Below, piece after piece: positions 24,407 to 33,388 of a stretch of 64,000 nt of DNA. This stretch comes from Pirellula sp. (GTDB lineage Bacteria; Planctomycetota; Planctomycetia; Pirellulales; PNKZ01), in NCBI GenBank assembly GCA_013822735.1, contig PNKZ01000001.1, positions 682,001 to 746,000 on the forward strand, in the 5' to 3' direction. The position numbers were made by a program, and so were the translations under genes. Within the stretch, counting starts at the first letter, position 1, and each line of letters opens with the position of its first letter. The notes under the pieces were generated by a model that did not search any database, had not been told where the DNA came from, and worked only from the letters and a program-made list of their open reading frames with translations.

Positions 24407-26692
24407 ATGAACGCACGTGCCCCTTTTCTATCGGCCCTCCGTTTGTCGTGGTTCTGCTTGGTCGTGCCGGCACTGTTGTTCGCTCCCGCATTGGCTTCGG
24501 CCCAAGGGTTGCTCGTCAACGTTTCGCCGCATGAACAGGTGCGGCTCCCCCGACCCGACGTCATCCGCCCGCGTCATCCGCTGCCGCCGACCACCGCGGA
24601 TTCCTACCGGATCAAAGCGCTGGAAGTATCGGCGACGCTCAAAGATCAGGCCGCGAGCGTGCAAGTGACGCAGACATTTGAGAACACCGGCAGCCGGACG
24701 ATGGAAGTGGCGTTCGTGTTTCCGTTGCCGTACGACGCCGCCATCGATCGTGTGACGCTGCTGGTCGACGGCAAGGAACTGCCCGGCAAGTTGCTGACGA
24801 AGGAAGAGGCCCGGCGTCGCTACGAAGAGATCGTGCGCAAGAACCAGGACCCGGCACTATTGGAATGGCTCGGCGGCGGCATGTTTCAAACGAGCGTGTT
24901 TCCCGTCCCGCCGGGCCAAACACGAGAAGTGCAAATCCGCTACACGCAACTCTGCCGCCAGACCGACGGCGTGACCGACTTCCTCTTTCCGCTCTCGACG
25001 GCTAAATACACGACCCGACCGGTGGAAAAAGTCTCCGTCCGTGTAGCGATCGAAAGCAAGGATACGATCAAGAACGTTTACAGCGCGACACACGACGTCG
25101 ACGTGAAGCGGCGCGGCAAGACGGCGACGGTGACGTACTTCGGCAAGAATGAAATCCCCTCCGGCGATTTCCGGCTGATGTTCGACGTCGGTCGCGGCAA
25201 GCTTTCGGCCCGAGTGCTGAGCTACAAGCCCAAGGGAAAAGAGGAAGGTTACTTCCTCCTCTTGGCGAATCCGCAGATTGAAGACGATCGCCCCGCGCCG
25301 GCGAAGAACGTGGTGTTCGTGGTCGATCGCTCCGGCAGCATGAGCGGCGAGAAGATCGAACAGGCCCGCAACGCGTTGAAATTTGTGCTGCAGCGGCTGC
25401 ACGAGGGAGACCTGTTCAACATCGTCGCCTACGACGATCGGGTCGAAAGCTTCAAGCCGGAGCTGCAACGCTATAGCGATAAGACGCGCGACGAAGCACT
25501 CGGCTTCATCGAGTCGATCTACGCCGGGGGGAGCACGAATATCGAAGGCGCGTTGACGACGGCGCTGGAGCAATTGAAGGATTCCGAGCGCCCGAACTAC
25601 GTGCTCTTCATGACCGACGGCCTCCCCACGGCCGGCGAAACGAACGAAGCGAAGATTGTGGAAAGCGCGAAGAAGCACAACCGCGTACGGGCGAGAATCA
25701 TCGCCTTCGGCGTCGGTTACGACGTCAACAGCCGGATGCTCGACAAGCTCGTGCGCGAAAACTTCGGCCAAAGCGAGTACGTTCGGCCGAACGAAGACAT
25801 CGAAGAACGAGTGAGCAAGTTGTACGGCAGGATGGAGTCGCCGGTGCTGACCGGCGTGTCGATTGAATTTTGCGATGAAGAGGCGCCGGCGAAAGGTTCT
25901 GTCGTGAATCGCGTTTATCCGAAGGACGAGTTCGACCTGTTCGCCGGCGAGCAACTTGTCGTGGTCGGACGGTATCGACGGAGCGGCACGTGCGACGTGC
26001 GCGTCTCGGGCACGGTCGGCAAGGAGACCGAGGATTTCAGTTTCCCGGCGAAGCTTACGAAGGAAAGCGAGGACGAAACAAACGCCTTCATCGAGAAGCT
26101 CTGGGCTACGCGACGGATCGGCGAGATCATCGACCAGCTCGATTTGAAGGGGAAGAACGAAGAGCTCGTGAAGGAACTCGTCGAGCTTTCCACGCGGCAC
26201 GGGATTCTCACGCCGTATACGTCGTTCTTGGCGGACGAAAATGTGAACATTCACTCACTCTCGTCGAACGCCACGACGGCGACTTCGAACCTGCGAGCGT
26301 TGGAGCAAGTCGACGGACGCGGCGGGGTTGCCCAACGCGCGGCCAAGGGAAGTTTCCAAGGAGCGCTGAACAATGCGGCACCGAAGTCCGCAGCGCCGGC
26401 GCCGGCCGGGGCGGCCTACTATCGTGATGCCGCGAGCGATAAGGACGTGTCGGTGAGTACGGTGCGCAATCTCGGTGCGAAGTCGTTTTACTGGCGCGAG
26501 AACCGGTGGCAGGACTCCACCGTGACCGACGAGCAGATCAAGACCGCGCGACGCTACGAGCAATTCAGCGACGATTACTTCAAGCTGGCCGAGAAGCACG
26601 GCCGAACGTTGTCGCAGTATCTCGTGTACGACGAGCCGGTGATTCTGAACCTCGACAACGAAACGCTTTTGATCGAGCCGGCGAAGAAGTGA
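24407..26692 (+). CDS. exported VIT and von Willebrand A domain protein
   Basis: 761 residues. Signal peptide (~1-28), VIT domain (~55-180; YRIKALEVSATLKDQ, AFVFPLPYDAAIDR, LTKEEARRRYEEI), then vWA (~300-480) with the metal-ion site DRSGSMS, later Thr (GGSTNIEG) and Asp (FMTDGLPT). The remainder is a beta-rich region and a long C-terminal extension. The VIT-vWA pair is that of inter-alpha-trypsin inhibitor heavy chains and is common in planctomycetes; it is probably a surface or periplasmic binding protein. Preceded by a possible ECF promoter. Confidence 0.92.
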   Translation: MNARAPFLSALRLSWFCLVVPALLFAPALASAQGLLVNVSPHEQVRLPRPDVIRPRHPLPPTTADSYRIKALEVSATLKDQAASVQVTQTFENTGSRTMEVAFVFPLPYDAAIDRVTLLVDGKELPGKLLTKEEARRRYEEIVRKNQDPALLEWLGGGMFQTSVFPVPPGQTREVQIRYTQLCRQTDGVTDFLFPLSTAKYTTRPVEKVSVRVAIESKDTIKNVYSATHDVDVKRRGKTATVTYFGKNEIPSGDFRLMFDVGRGKLSARVLSYKPKGKEEGYFLLLANPQIEDDRPAPAKNVVFVVDRSGSMSGEKIEQARNALKFVLQRLHEGDLFNIVAYDDRVESFKPELQRYSDKTRDEALGFIESIYAGGSTNIEGALTTALEQLKDSERPNYVLFMTDGLPTAGETNEAKIVESAKKHNRVRARIIAFGVGYDVNSRMLDKLVRENFGQSEYVRPNEDIEERVSKLYGRMESPVLTGVSIEFCDEEAPAKGSVVNRVYPKDEFDLFAGEQLVVVGRYRRSGTCDVRVSGTVGKETEDFSFPAKLTKESEDETNAFIEKLWATRRIGEIIDQLDLKGKNEELVKELVELSTRHGILTPYTSFLADENVNIHSLSSNATTATSNLRALEQVDGRGGVAQRAAKGSFQGALNNAAPKSAAPAPAGAAYYRDAASDKDVSVSTVRNLGAKSFYWRENRWQDSTVTDEQIKTARRYEQFSDDYFKLAEKHGRTLSQYLVYDEPVILNLDNETLLIEPAKK

Positions 26693-26734
26693 AACAGGCG
26701 CTAGGCGGCAGGCGTTAGGCGCTAGACCAGGCGC
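26693..26734. repeat. degenerate heptanucleotide tandem repeat
   Basis: Six 7-mers: AACAGGC, GCTAGGC, GGCAGGC, GTTAGGC, GCTAGAC, CAGGCGC. It begins immediately after the vWA gene stop codon. Confidence 0.7.
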
Positions 26735-26785
26735 GTGTTATCCTGGAGCACGTTATTTCGTACGTGCTCTCAGGGATTTGTGCGG

Positions 26786-27106
26786 ATGTTATCTACGCCG
26801 ATCGGTCGTTTGCGCGTTATCGGGTTCATTGAAGGACTCTCGTATTTGGTGCTGCTCGGCATTGCGATGCCGCTGAAATACTGGGCCGGCATGCCGCTGG
26901 CGGTGCGGATCGTCGGCTCGCTGCACGGGCTGCTGTTTGTGCTGTTCTTCGCGGCCGTGACCGAAGTGGCCGTGAAACGCCCCTGGTGGTCGGGCGAGTT
27001 TTGGGGGAAGGCGTTCGTCGCCTCGCTCGTACCGTTCGGCACGTTCGTCTTCGACAGCTGGCTCAAACGCGTGGAAGCCGCGGACTTGGCGCAAGCGAGC
27101 GCGTGA
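26786..27106 (+). CDS. DUF3817 family small membrane protein
   Basis: 106 residues from ATG 26786 (MLSTPIGRLRVIGFIEG); an upstream in-frame start would add 17 unconserved residues. Three hydrophobic segments (about 10-30, 38-62, 75-95) and the pattern GFIEGLSYLVLLGIAMPLKY then GSLHGLLFVLFF match DUF3817 integral membrane proteins of ~100 residues. Function unknown. Confidence 0.85.
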   Translation: MLSTPIGRLRVIGFIEGLSYLVLLGIAMPLKYWAGMPLAVRIVGSLHGLLFVLFFAAVTEVAVKRPWWSGEFWGKAFVASLVPFGTFVFDSWLKRVEAADLAQASA

Positions 27107-27140
27107 ACAACCGGAGCAAGTCTTAGAAACGCCGGCGCAT

Positions 27141-27186
27141 AAAAAAAACACAAGCCGCCGGTAAGGTCCCGGCGGCTCGCGCTTTT
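27141..27186. terminator. bidirectional intrinsic terminator
   Basis: A 9-bp perfect stem (AGCCGCCGG 27153-27161 / CCGGCGGCT 27169-27177) with eight A's to its left (27141-27148, a T-tract for the minus strand) and TTTT to its right (27183-27186). It serves the DUF3817 gene and the convergent gene ending at 27235. Confidence 0.85.
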
Positions 27187-27234
27187 CCCTAATTCGCACA
27201 TCGGACCATCCCAGTCCGAAAGCGCCTTGCGGCA

Positions 27235-27933
27235 CTAGAAGTGCGAATCCATCCCCAAACGCATTTTGAGTTCTTCGAACTGCTGGAAGTAGTAGTCGCT
27301 CGAAGAGTGGACATGTTCGGCCTCGGTGATGAACTTCATCTTCTCGTTGCAGTTCACCGCGCGGCTCTGAAAGATCGATTCGTAATCGCCCAGGTTGTCG
27401 CCGTAGACGATCAGGAGCTTGTGTTCGTCGAACTGGACTTCTTGCGGAATGTTCGGATTCAGCACGGCGATGCCGGTGCAGCCGTCGTTCAGCAATAAGT
27501 CTTCGTATTCGTAGAGGATGCTCTTGAGCACCGGCAGGTCGATGTGCTCGCGGTAGAGATCCGTGTGCCCCTTGTTGTTGCGGTGGTGGCTCGTTTCGAG
27601 CACCACGTCGACTTCGAAGCCGAGCGGATCGAGCAGTTCGAGGAAGGTCTCGAAAAGTTCGTCGCTCGAAGCCGCGGCCATCAGCACCGGCACCGAGGCT
27701 TTGTTGTCGGTGTCGTTGTAGACGTCGTGGCGGAAGCCTTGCGTCGGTACGACTTGCAGGTCGAACGACGGTCGGACCGCGTCGGTCAGCACGAACTGGC
27801 CGTAACGAACCACGCCTAGATGGGTCTCTAGGGCGTCGTCGGTGACGCGCTCGAAGCTGCTGCCCGTGTTCGGAAGCGGCTGTTGGCCTCCTTCACGAAT
27901 CACGTTCTTGAAAAACCGTTTGATGAATCCCAT
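27235..27933 (-). CDS. conserved-looking cytoplasmic hypothetical protein
   Basis: 232 residues from ATG 27933 (MGFIKRFFKN); a TTG four codons upstream is possible. No signal peptide or membrane segment. Recognisable features are a basic N-terminus, a block RYGQFVLTDAVRPSFDLQVVP, acidic alpha/beta sequence (DELFETFLELLDPLGFEVDVVLETSHH) and a C-terminal helix (YYFQQFEELKMRLGM). It could be a planctomycete-specific protein; no function can be assigned. Confidence 0.85.
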   Translation of the reverse strand: MGFIKRFFKNVIREGGQQPLPNTGSSFERVTDDALETHLGVVRYGQFVLTDAVRPSFDLQVVPTQGFRHDVYNDTDNKASVPVLMAAASSDELFETFLELLDPLGFEVDVVLETSHHRNNKGHTDLYREHIDLPVLKSILYEYEDLLLNDGCTGIAVLNPNIPQEVQFDEHKLLIVYGDNLGDYESIFQSRAVNCNEKMKFITEAEHVHSSSDYYFQQFEELKMRLGMDSHF

Positions 27934-28608
27934 GGAATTTTGCAAACCTTTACTGCGATATCTGCGCTTTCGCGTCGGCGATTTACGAGTACTGTGCGAA
28001 AGCGTCCGCCCTTACAACCGTAGGTTACTTTTCTTACGTCCGGCGGAATTCCGGCCTGTTTGCGGTTTCGACTAAGTCGAGTTACGAGAGCGGCAAAGTC
28101 GTCATAAACGGCCTTGTCGCACCCGGCCCGGCGAGGCGAACGTTCCCGTGGGGAAAGCTGGTTTCCCCGCGAGAAACGAGCTCTTGGCAGAGCCGGCATC
28201 GCACTCACCCTGTAGTCTAGCACCGAGCTAGATGCGTCGATCCGCTCGCCGTAGAATTCGGCTCGGATTGCGGCAGCCGTGCGCCGCGCCAATCGCGGCC
28301 ACCGGCGAAGTTTGCCGGCCGCCTGCTCCCCCAGATGCTCCGGACGGCGGGGTCGACGTAAGCCGACCGACTCCCCGATCCGCAGCCTCCTCGTGAGGTG
28401 CATGCGGCGGAACCGTCCTGTGTCCCCCCAAGGTTCGATACGCATCGGGCGGGGGAAGCGTTCGCCGTGACGGCCGAAGTTTTCGAGAAACGGCGATTTT
28501 GCCGATTGAGCGTAGCGAGAAATAGTGAGCTGAGCCGTGCTAGGTTGGGCGGCGCGACGAGCTTGGACGTAAAGAGCAAAGCGGGATGAGACTCACAAGG
28601 AGACGGGG
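27934..28608. other. 675-bp gene-free interval with several small palindromes
   Basis: No coding frame on either strand has the local codon bias. Short perfect inverted repeats occur: GGGGAAA/TTTCCCC (28150-28168), CTAGC/GCTAG (28217-28231), and nested GCGGCC/GGCCGC around 28295-28325. I searched by eye for RNase P, tmRNA, SRP and tRNA signatures and found none. A structured leader or RNA remains possible. Confidence 0.5.
28597..28602 (+). promoter_or_regulatory. strong Shine-Dalgarno site for the transglutaminase-like gene
   Basis: AAGGAG at 28597-28602, six bases before the ATG at 28609. This is one of the few textbook ribosome-binding sites in the window and fixes the start codon. Confidence 0.8.
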
Positions 28609-30174
28609 ATGCGAAGCAGGATGATCGCCGAGAGACCATGGATTGCGGCGATCCTCGTCGCTTGTTGCGGTTGTGGGCCGGAGCCGAAAGCGGAGCAGGC
28701 CGGCGGCGTCGCGGCCGCACCGCCCGTGGTTTACGTCACACCGCCGACGCAGGCGGGGCCGCCGCCGTTTCGCGAGTTTTGGGAAGAGCACTATTTTCAG
28801 AACAGTAAGATCGGCCATACGCACGGTGCTTACTTTCACGACGTCGTCGACGGCGAACCGGTCGTGCGGATCGAGCAGACGGGGCAGATGGTGCTCTCGC
28901 GCGGCGGTCAACGGATCGAGCAGGCGATGCACGACATTTCTTGGGAGACGCCGGCCGGCGAGGTGCGCCGATTTCGCAACTCGATGACCGTCGCCGGGGC
29001 GGCCCAAACCACGACCGGCACGGTGCAGGGGGAGCACGCCTTGCTCACGCTCGAAACCAGCGGCAAGGCCACGACCAGCAAAATCGACTGGCCCCGCGGC
29101 ACGCTCGGCGAATTCGGCGTGACCGATTGGATGCTCCGCAACCGGCCGCAGCCGGGCGCCGCGGCATCGTTCCAAACGTTTCTACCGTTCTTCAATCAGA
29201 TCGTCGGCGTTACGCTCTCGGCCAAGCAGAAGGAGCCGGTCGTGCTCGGCGCCGAAACGCGGCAGCTCCTGCGCGTCGACACGCAGGCCGTGCTGCCCGG
29301 CGGCATGAAGCTCGACTCGACCGCTTGGGTCGACGACCAAGGCGTGGTGTGGAAGAGCGTCTATCCGGCGCTGCAGCAAACGACGCTCCGCGCGACGCGC
29401 GAGCAGGCGCTGAAACCGGGGGATGCCGCAGCAGCGGTCGACTTGGGTCTGGCGACGAAAGTGCCGACCGTGCCGCCGCTGGTGAAGCCGTATGAAACGA
29501 CGTTTGTGCGGTATCGCGTGCGACTGGCCGACGGAGACGCCGCCGCGGTGTTTCCTTCCGGAGAATCACAGACGGTGGCGCGCCGCGACGACGGCACGGC
29601 CGAAATTACCGTTCGCGCCGTGCGACCTGACTCGCCGCGCACGCCTGATGTGCCGAATGCGCCGCCGACGGACGACGATCGCCGAGCGAACAATTGGATC
29701 CAAAGCGATGATGCCCGCGTGGTGCAACTTGCGAGCGAAGCGGCGGGGACGGAGACGGACCCTTGGAGCGTTGCCGTGAAGCTGGAGCAATCGCTCCGGC
29801 CGAAGTGGCAAACGAAACCGCTCGGTACTTCCTTCGCCACGGCGGCCGACGCGGCGCGCGAACTTTCGGGTGATTGCACGGAGTACGCGGTGCTCTTGGC
29901 CGCGATGTTGCGCTCGCGCGGCATTCCCGCACGTACCGCCGTCGGGCTCATCTACGTCGAGAGCGAACAGGCGTTTCTCTACCACATGTGGACCGAAGCG
30001 TACCTGGCCGACCGCTGGATTCCGCTCGACGCAGCCTGGGGCCAAGGAGGCACCAGCGCCGGCTATCTTAAGGTGGCCCAAACCAATCTCGCCGGCGTCG
30101 AACCGCTCTCGGCCATGCTCAGCGTGGCGCAAGTGATGGGCAGGCTGAAAGTGGAAGTGCTGGAGCAGCGCTAA
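28609..30174 (+). CDS. exported transglutaminase-like lipoprotein
   Basis: 521 residues. The signal peptide ends in ILVACCGC, a lipobox followed by Gly. Residues ~40-350 are a beta-rich region of unknown type. The C-terminal ~120 residues carry the transglutaminase-like core: catalytic Cys in ELSGDCTEYAVLLAAMLRSR, His in FLYHMWTEAYL and Asp in WIPLDAAWGQ. Such domains act as proteases or amide-bond transferases; here it would work in the periplasm or on the outer surface. A strong Shine-Dalgarno site precedes the ATG. Confidence 0.9.
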   Translation: MRSRMIAERPWIAAILVACCGCGPEPKAEQAGGVAAAPPVVYVTPPTQAGPPPFREFWEEHYFQNSKIGHTHGAYFHDVVDGEPVVRIEQTGQMVLSRGGQRIEQAMHDISWETPAGEVRRFRNSMTVAGAAQTTTGTVQGEHALLTLETSGKATTSKIDWPRGTLGEFGVTDWMLRNRPQPGAAASFQTFLPFFNQIVGVTLSAKQKEPVVLGAETRQLLRVDTQAVLPGGMKLDSTAWVDDQGVVWKSVYPALQQTTLRATREQALKPGDAAAAVDLGLATKVPTVPPLVKPYETTFVRYRVRLADGDAAAVFPSGESQTVARRDDGTAEITVRAVRPDSPRTPDVPNAPPTDDDRRANNWIQSDDARVVQLASEAAGTETDPWSVAVKLEQSLRPKWQTKPLGTSFATAADAARELSGDCTEYAVLLAAMLRSRGIPARTAVGLIYVESEQAFLYHMWTEAYLADRWIPLDAAWGQGGTSAGYLKVAQTNLAGVEPLSAMLSVAQVMGRLKVEVLEQR

Positions 30175-30209
30175 ACGCCGACAAACGGTCGCCGGCGGGG
30201 ATACTGGTC

Positions 30210-30450
30210 TGTAGGGAACGCCCTCTGTGGCGTTCCGCGGCTAGTCGCAAATCCAAATAACCAAACACCAAATTCCAAATAAGGACCAATGACGAAAATT
30301 CCAATGTCCGCTGCGGCGCGATTCGGTCATTCGGTACTTCGTATTTGTTTGGAATTTGGTGCTTGGAATTTGGTCATTCGCCGCCAAAGACACGTCGGCC
30401 TGACGGCTCGACGCTCGCCTGGCGGAACGCCACGGAGGGCGTTCCCTACA
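30210..30450. repeat. 28-bp-TIR element, long form, copy 2
   Basis: Terminal inverted repeats at 30210-30237 and 30423-30450 (one mismatch) flank 185 bp. Inside is a second inverted repeat (CACCAAATTCCAAA 30266-30279 with 30348-30361). The block AGACACGTCGGC...ACGGCTCGACGCTC near the right end is shared with the long copy at 53090. The element lies between convergent genes, and its right TIR supplies the mgtE stop codon (30446-30448). No open frame. Confidence 0.9.
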
Positions 30451-31810
30451 ACAGAATTGCTTGCGCGATCGCGAAGTAGACGACGATGCCCGTTACGTCG
30501 ACCAAGCTCGCGACGAACGGGTTCGACATCAACGCGGGATCGAAGCCGAGTCGCTTGAGCAACAGCGGCATCAACGCCCCGACCAAGTTGCCGGCAAGCA
30601 CGACCGCCGCTACCGCTAGGCCGATCGTCAGCGAGAGTTTGAAGAGTTGCCCCTCGGCCACGCGATCCGACGGCGTAATCAAGGCGCGCAGAAAGCCGAC
30701 GAAGCCGAGCCCGAGACCGAGGGAGAGCCCCATCAGCACTTCGCGATTGAAGACGCGAAACCAATCCCTCGGCGTCAGTTCGCCGAGCGCCAACGCACGC
30801 ATAATGAGCGTGGCCGATTGCGAGCCGCAATTGCCGCCGGCCGAGATAATGAGCGGAATGAAGAACACCAGCGCCGGAACCTTCTCGAAGTCGCCTTCGA
30901 ATTCCGTCAGCGCCCAAGTGGTGAGAAATCCGGCCACGAAGAGGATCGAGAGCCACAGCGCCCGATTGAGCCAGAGCTGCGCGAACGAAGATTCGAGATA
31001 GCTATATTCGAGCGGGCCGACGCCGCCCATGCGATGCACGTCTTCGGTCGCCTCGTCGACGATAACGTCGATCACGTCGTCATGCGTTACGATGCCGACG
31101 AGCCGATGCTCATGGTCGACCACGGGCAGGGCGAGCAAGTCGTACTCGGCGAGCTTTTCGGCCGTCTTCTCGCGATCGTCGTCGACGTTCGCATAGACGC
31201 AATCGCGCTGCATGATGTCGGCCACGCGGCGGTGGGCGGGCGCGATGATCAGGTTCTTCAGCGAGACGAAACCCTTGAGATGCCGGTCGTCATCCACGAC
31301 GTAGCAGTAATAAATCGTCTCGCGATCGGGGGCCACGTGCCGCAAGCGTTCGATCGCCGCGGCGGCGGTTTCGTCGGCCGGCACAATCGCATAGTCGCTC
31401 GTCATCACGGCGCCGGTCGTGCCGTCTTCGTACGATTGCAGACGACGGATGTCTTCGCGTTCGGCCCGCGCGAGGAGTTGAAAAATGTGATCGGGCCGCT
31501 CGACCGGCAGACGCGACATGAGGCCGGCGCGCTCGTCGTGCGACATGTAGGTAATCAGCGCGGCCAGATCGTGATCGTCCATCTGGTCGGCGACGGCGTC
31601 TTGCAGCGTCGTTTCGAGGTAGTCGAAGATCGCGGCCCGCTCTCGCCCCGGCAGTAAGCCGAGCACAAACATCACGTCGCCGGCTTCGAGATCGTCGAGC
31701 AGTTCGGCGGCATCGGCCGGGTGATGGCCGGAGAAGAAATCGCGCAGGCCCGCCTCGTCGCGCTCGGCGACGAATTCACGTAGATCGGGGGCGAGCAACG
31801 GATTACGCAT
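30446..31810 (-). CDS. mgtE: magnesium transporter MgtE
   Basis: 454 residues from ATG 31810 (MRNPLLAPDLREF); the longer frame to 31927 adds 39 Arg-rich residues and is rejected. MgtE N domain (residues ~30-125; HPADAAELLDDLEAGD), two CBS domains (~130-255; MTSDYAIVPADETAA, YDLLALPVVDHEHRL), a plug helix, and five transmembrane helices with SAGGNCGSQSATLIMRALAL, the conserved pore signature. It is a Mg2+ channel gated by cytoplasmic Mg2+ bound between N and CBS domains. The last codons run into a repeat element, whose TAG ends the gene. Confidence 0.94.
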   Translation of the reverse strand: MRNPLLAPDLREFVAERDEAGLRDFFSGHHPADAAELLDDLEAGDVMFVLGLLPGRERAAIFDYLETTLQDAVADQMDDHDLAALITYMSHDERAGLMSRLPVERPDHIFQLLARAEREDIRRLQSYEDGTTGAVMTSDYAIVPADETAAAAIERLRHVAPDRETIYYCYVVDDDRHLKGFVSLKNLIIAPAHRRVADIMQRDCVYANVDDDREKTAEKLAEYDLLALPVVDHEHRLVGIVTHDDVIDVIVDEATEDVHRMGGVGPLEYSYLESSFAQLWLNRALWLSILFVAGFLTTWALTEFEGDFEKVPALVFFIPLIISAGGNCGSQSATLIMRALALGELTPRDWFRVFNREVLMGLSLGLGLGFVGFLRALITPSDRVAEGQLFKLSLTIGLAVAAVVLAGNLVGALMPLLLKRLGFDPALMSNPFVASLVDVTGIVVYFAIAQAILL

Positions 31811-32008
31811 GGCGACCAAAAATGCCGGCAAGGTCGAAAACCGGCGACAAGAAGTGCTTCGGCAGGTCCCGCCGGACCGGCGCGAAAGTGGGAGCGAGGT
31901 CGCGCGACGCCGCCCGTGAAGTTTCAAGATACTCGCGACGCGCGATTCTGGCCAGTAGTGAGGCGTCGGGAGGTAACGCTGCTCACCGGATCCGAACGGC
32001 CGAAATGA

Positions 32009-33286
32009 CTACAGCCGAAACGCCGTGCGGCCGCCGACGAGCGTCATCACGGCGCGGCCGGTGAATTCCCAGCCCGCGAAAGGACTGTTCTTGCTCTTCG
32101 AGCGAAACTGCTGCGGGTCGCAGGTCCACTCCAGGTTGGGGTCGATGATCGTGACGTCGGCATCGGCGCCCGGCTTTAGCGTTCCCTTGTCGACTCCCAA
32201 GATCCGAGCCGGATTGATCGTGAGCTTCTTCACCGCTTGCGACCAAGTGAGATGGCCCGGCTCGATGAGTTGCGAAATCGTCAGCGGCAAGCACGTTTCC
32301 AGGCCGACGATGCCGAACGGCGCGACGTCGATTTCCTGCATCTTCTTCTCGAGCGCATGCGGCGCGTGATCCGTGCAGATCACTTCGATCGTGTCGTCGA
32401 TCAAGCCCTCGATGCACGCCTCGACGTCGAGCCGGCTCCGCAGCGGCGGGCTCATTTTGTAATTGGAATCGAATGTCCGCAGGCATTCGTCGGTGAGCGT
32501 GAAATGGTGCGGGCAGATTTCCGTCGTGACGCGCGAGCCGGCGAGTTTGGCTTGCCGCACCAGCGCGACGCCGCCGGCCGTGGAGATATGCATCACGTGC
32601 ACGCGGCCGCCGGTGACGTCCATCAGCGCAATGTCGCGGCCGATCATCACGTCTTCCGCCGCCGAGGGCATGCCGGGCAAGCCGAGCAGCAAGGAAACAA
32701 TTCCTTCGTGCATCATGCCGCCGCCGCGCGTCAGTTCCATTACCTCGGCATGGTTCAAGATCGGCTTGTCGAACATGCTGCAGTATTCGAGCGCGCGGCG
32801 CATGAGCTCGGCGTCGTACACGGGAGCACCGTCGTCGCTAAAGGCCACGGCCCCGGCTTCGACGAGTTGCCCGATCTCGGCGAGTTCTTTTCCTTCGCGG
32901 TTCTTGCTGACGCAGGCGACGACGAACACGTTGCAGTGCCCGGCCCGCGCGGCTTGATGCTGGATGAACTCGACCGTGGCTTGCGTATCGATCGGGGGCG
33001 CGGTGTTCGGAATGCAGGCGATCGAGGTGAACCCGCCGGCCGCGGCGCTGGCGGTGCCCGTCGCAATGGTTTCGTCTTCCTCGCGCCCCGGCTCACGCAA
33101 ATGCACGTGCATGTCGATGAGGCCGGGGGTGACGATCTTCCCGGTCGCGTCGATCACCTGGTCATACTGGCCCGACGGTGCGTCGAAGCCGACGACTTTG
33201 CCGTCGCGCAGGAGCACGTTGGTGACGCGATCCACGTCTTGGCTCGGGTCGATGACGCGTCCGTTCTGAATCAGCGTGGTGGGCAT
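32009..33286 (-). CDS. pyrC: dihydroorotase
   Basis: 425 residues. Amidohydrolase motifs: DMHVHLREPG (metal His pair), ILNHAEV, HVMHISTAGG, and the final ICTDHAPHALEKK with its catalytic Asp. A type I (long) dihydroorotase, closing carbamoyl-aspartate to dihydroorotate. It lies downstream of pyrB on the same strand, with a GCTTAGCC hairpin in the 73-bp gap. Confidence 0.95.
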   Translation of the reverse strand: MPTTLIQNGRVIDPSQDVDRVTNVLLRDGKVVGFDAPSGQYDQVIDATGKIVTPGLIDMHVHLREPGREEDETIATGTASAAAGGFTSIACIPNTAPPIDTQATVEFIQHQAARAGHCNVFVVACVSKNREGKELAEIGQLVEAGAVAFSDDGAPVYDAELMRRALEYCSMFDKPILNHAEVMELTRGGGMMHEGIVSLLLGLPGMPSAAEDVMIGRDIALMDVTGGRVHVMHISTAGGVALVRQAKLAGSRVTTEICPHHFTLTDECLRTFDSNYKMSPPLRSRLDVEACIEGLIDDTIEVICTDHAPHALEKKMQEIDVAPFGIVGLETCLPLTISQLIEPGHLTWSQAVKKLTINPARILGVDKGTLKPGADADVTIIDPNLEWTCDPQQFRSKSKNSPFAGWEFTGRAVMTLVGGRTAFRL

Positions 33287-33311
33287 GGTTGCGGTCTATC
33301 GGTTGCTGCTT

Positions 33312-33366
33312 GCTTAGCCGGGCCGGCCACGGCCCGTCGAACATCGCGTGGCCGCGACGGCTAAGC
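33312..33366. repeat. GCTTAGCC-family inverted repeat between pyrB and pyrC
   Basis: GCTTAGCC at 33312-33319 and GGCTAAGC at 33359-33366 with internal CCGGGCCGGCCACGGCCCG. Because pyrB and pyrC are codirectional, any terminator activity here would lower pyrC relative to pyrB. Confidence 0.75.
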
Positions 33367-33388
33367 GGTGAAGGAATCGGTCAAAAAT

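Noticed and set aside
24857-26254. Antisense frame inside the VIT-vWA gene
   Set aside because: The plus-strand gene is clearly real; the antisense frame is a GC3 artefact.
27934-28608. RNase P RNA, tmRNA, SRP RNA or tRNA in the long gap
   Set aside because: None of the core consensus motifs was found on either strand.
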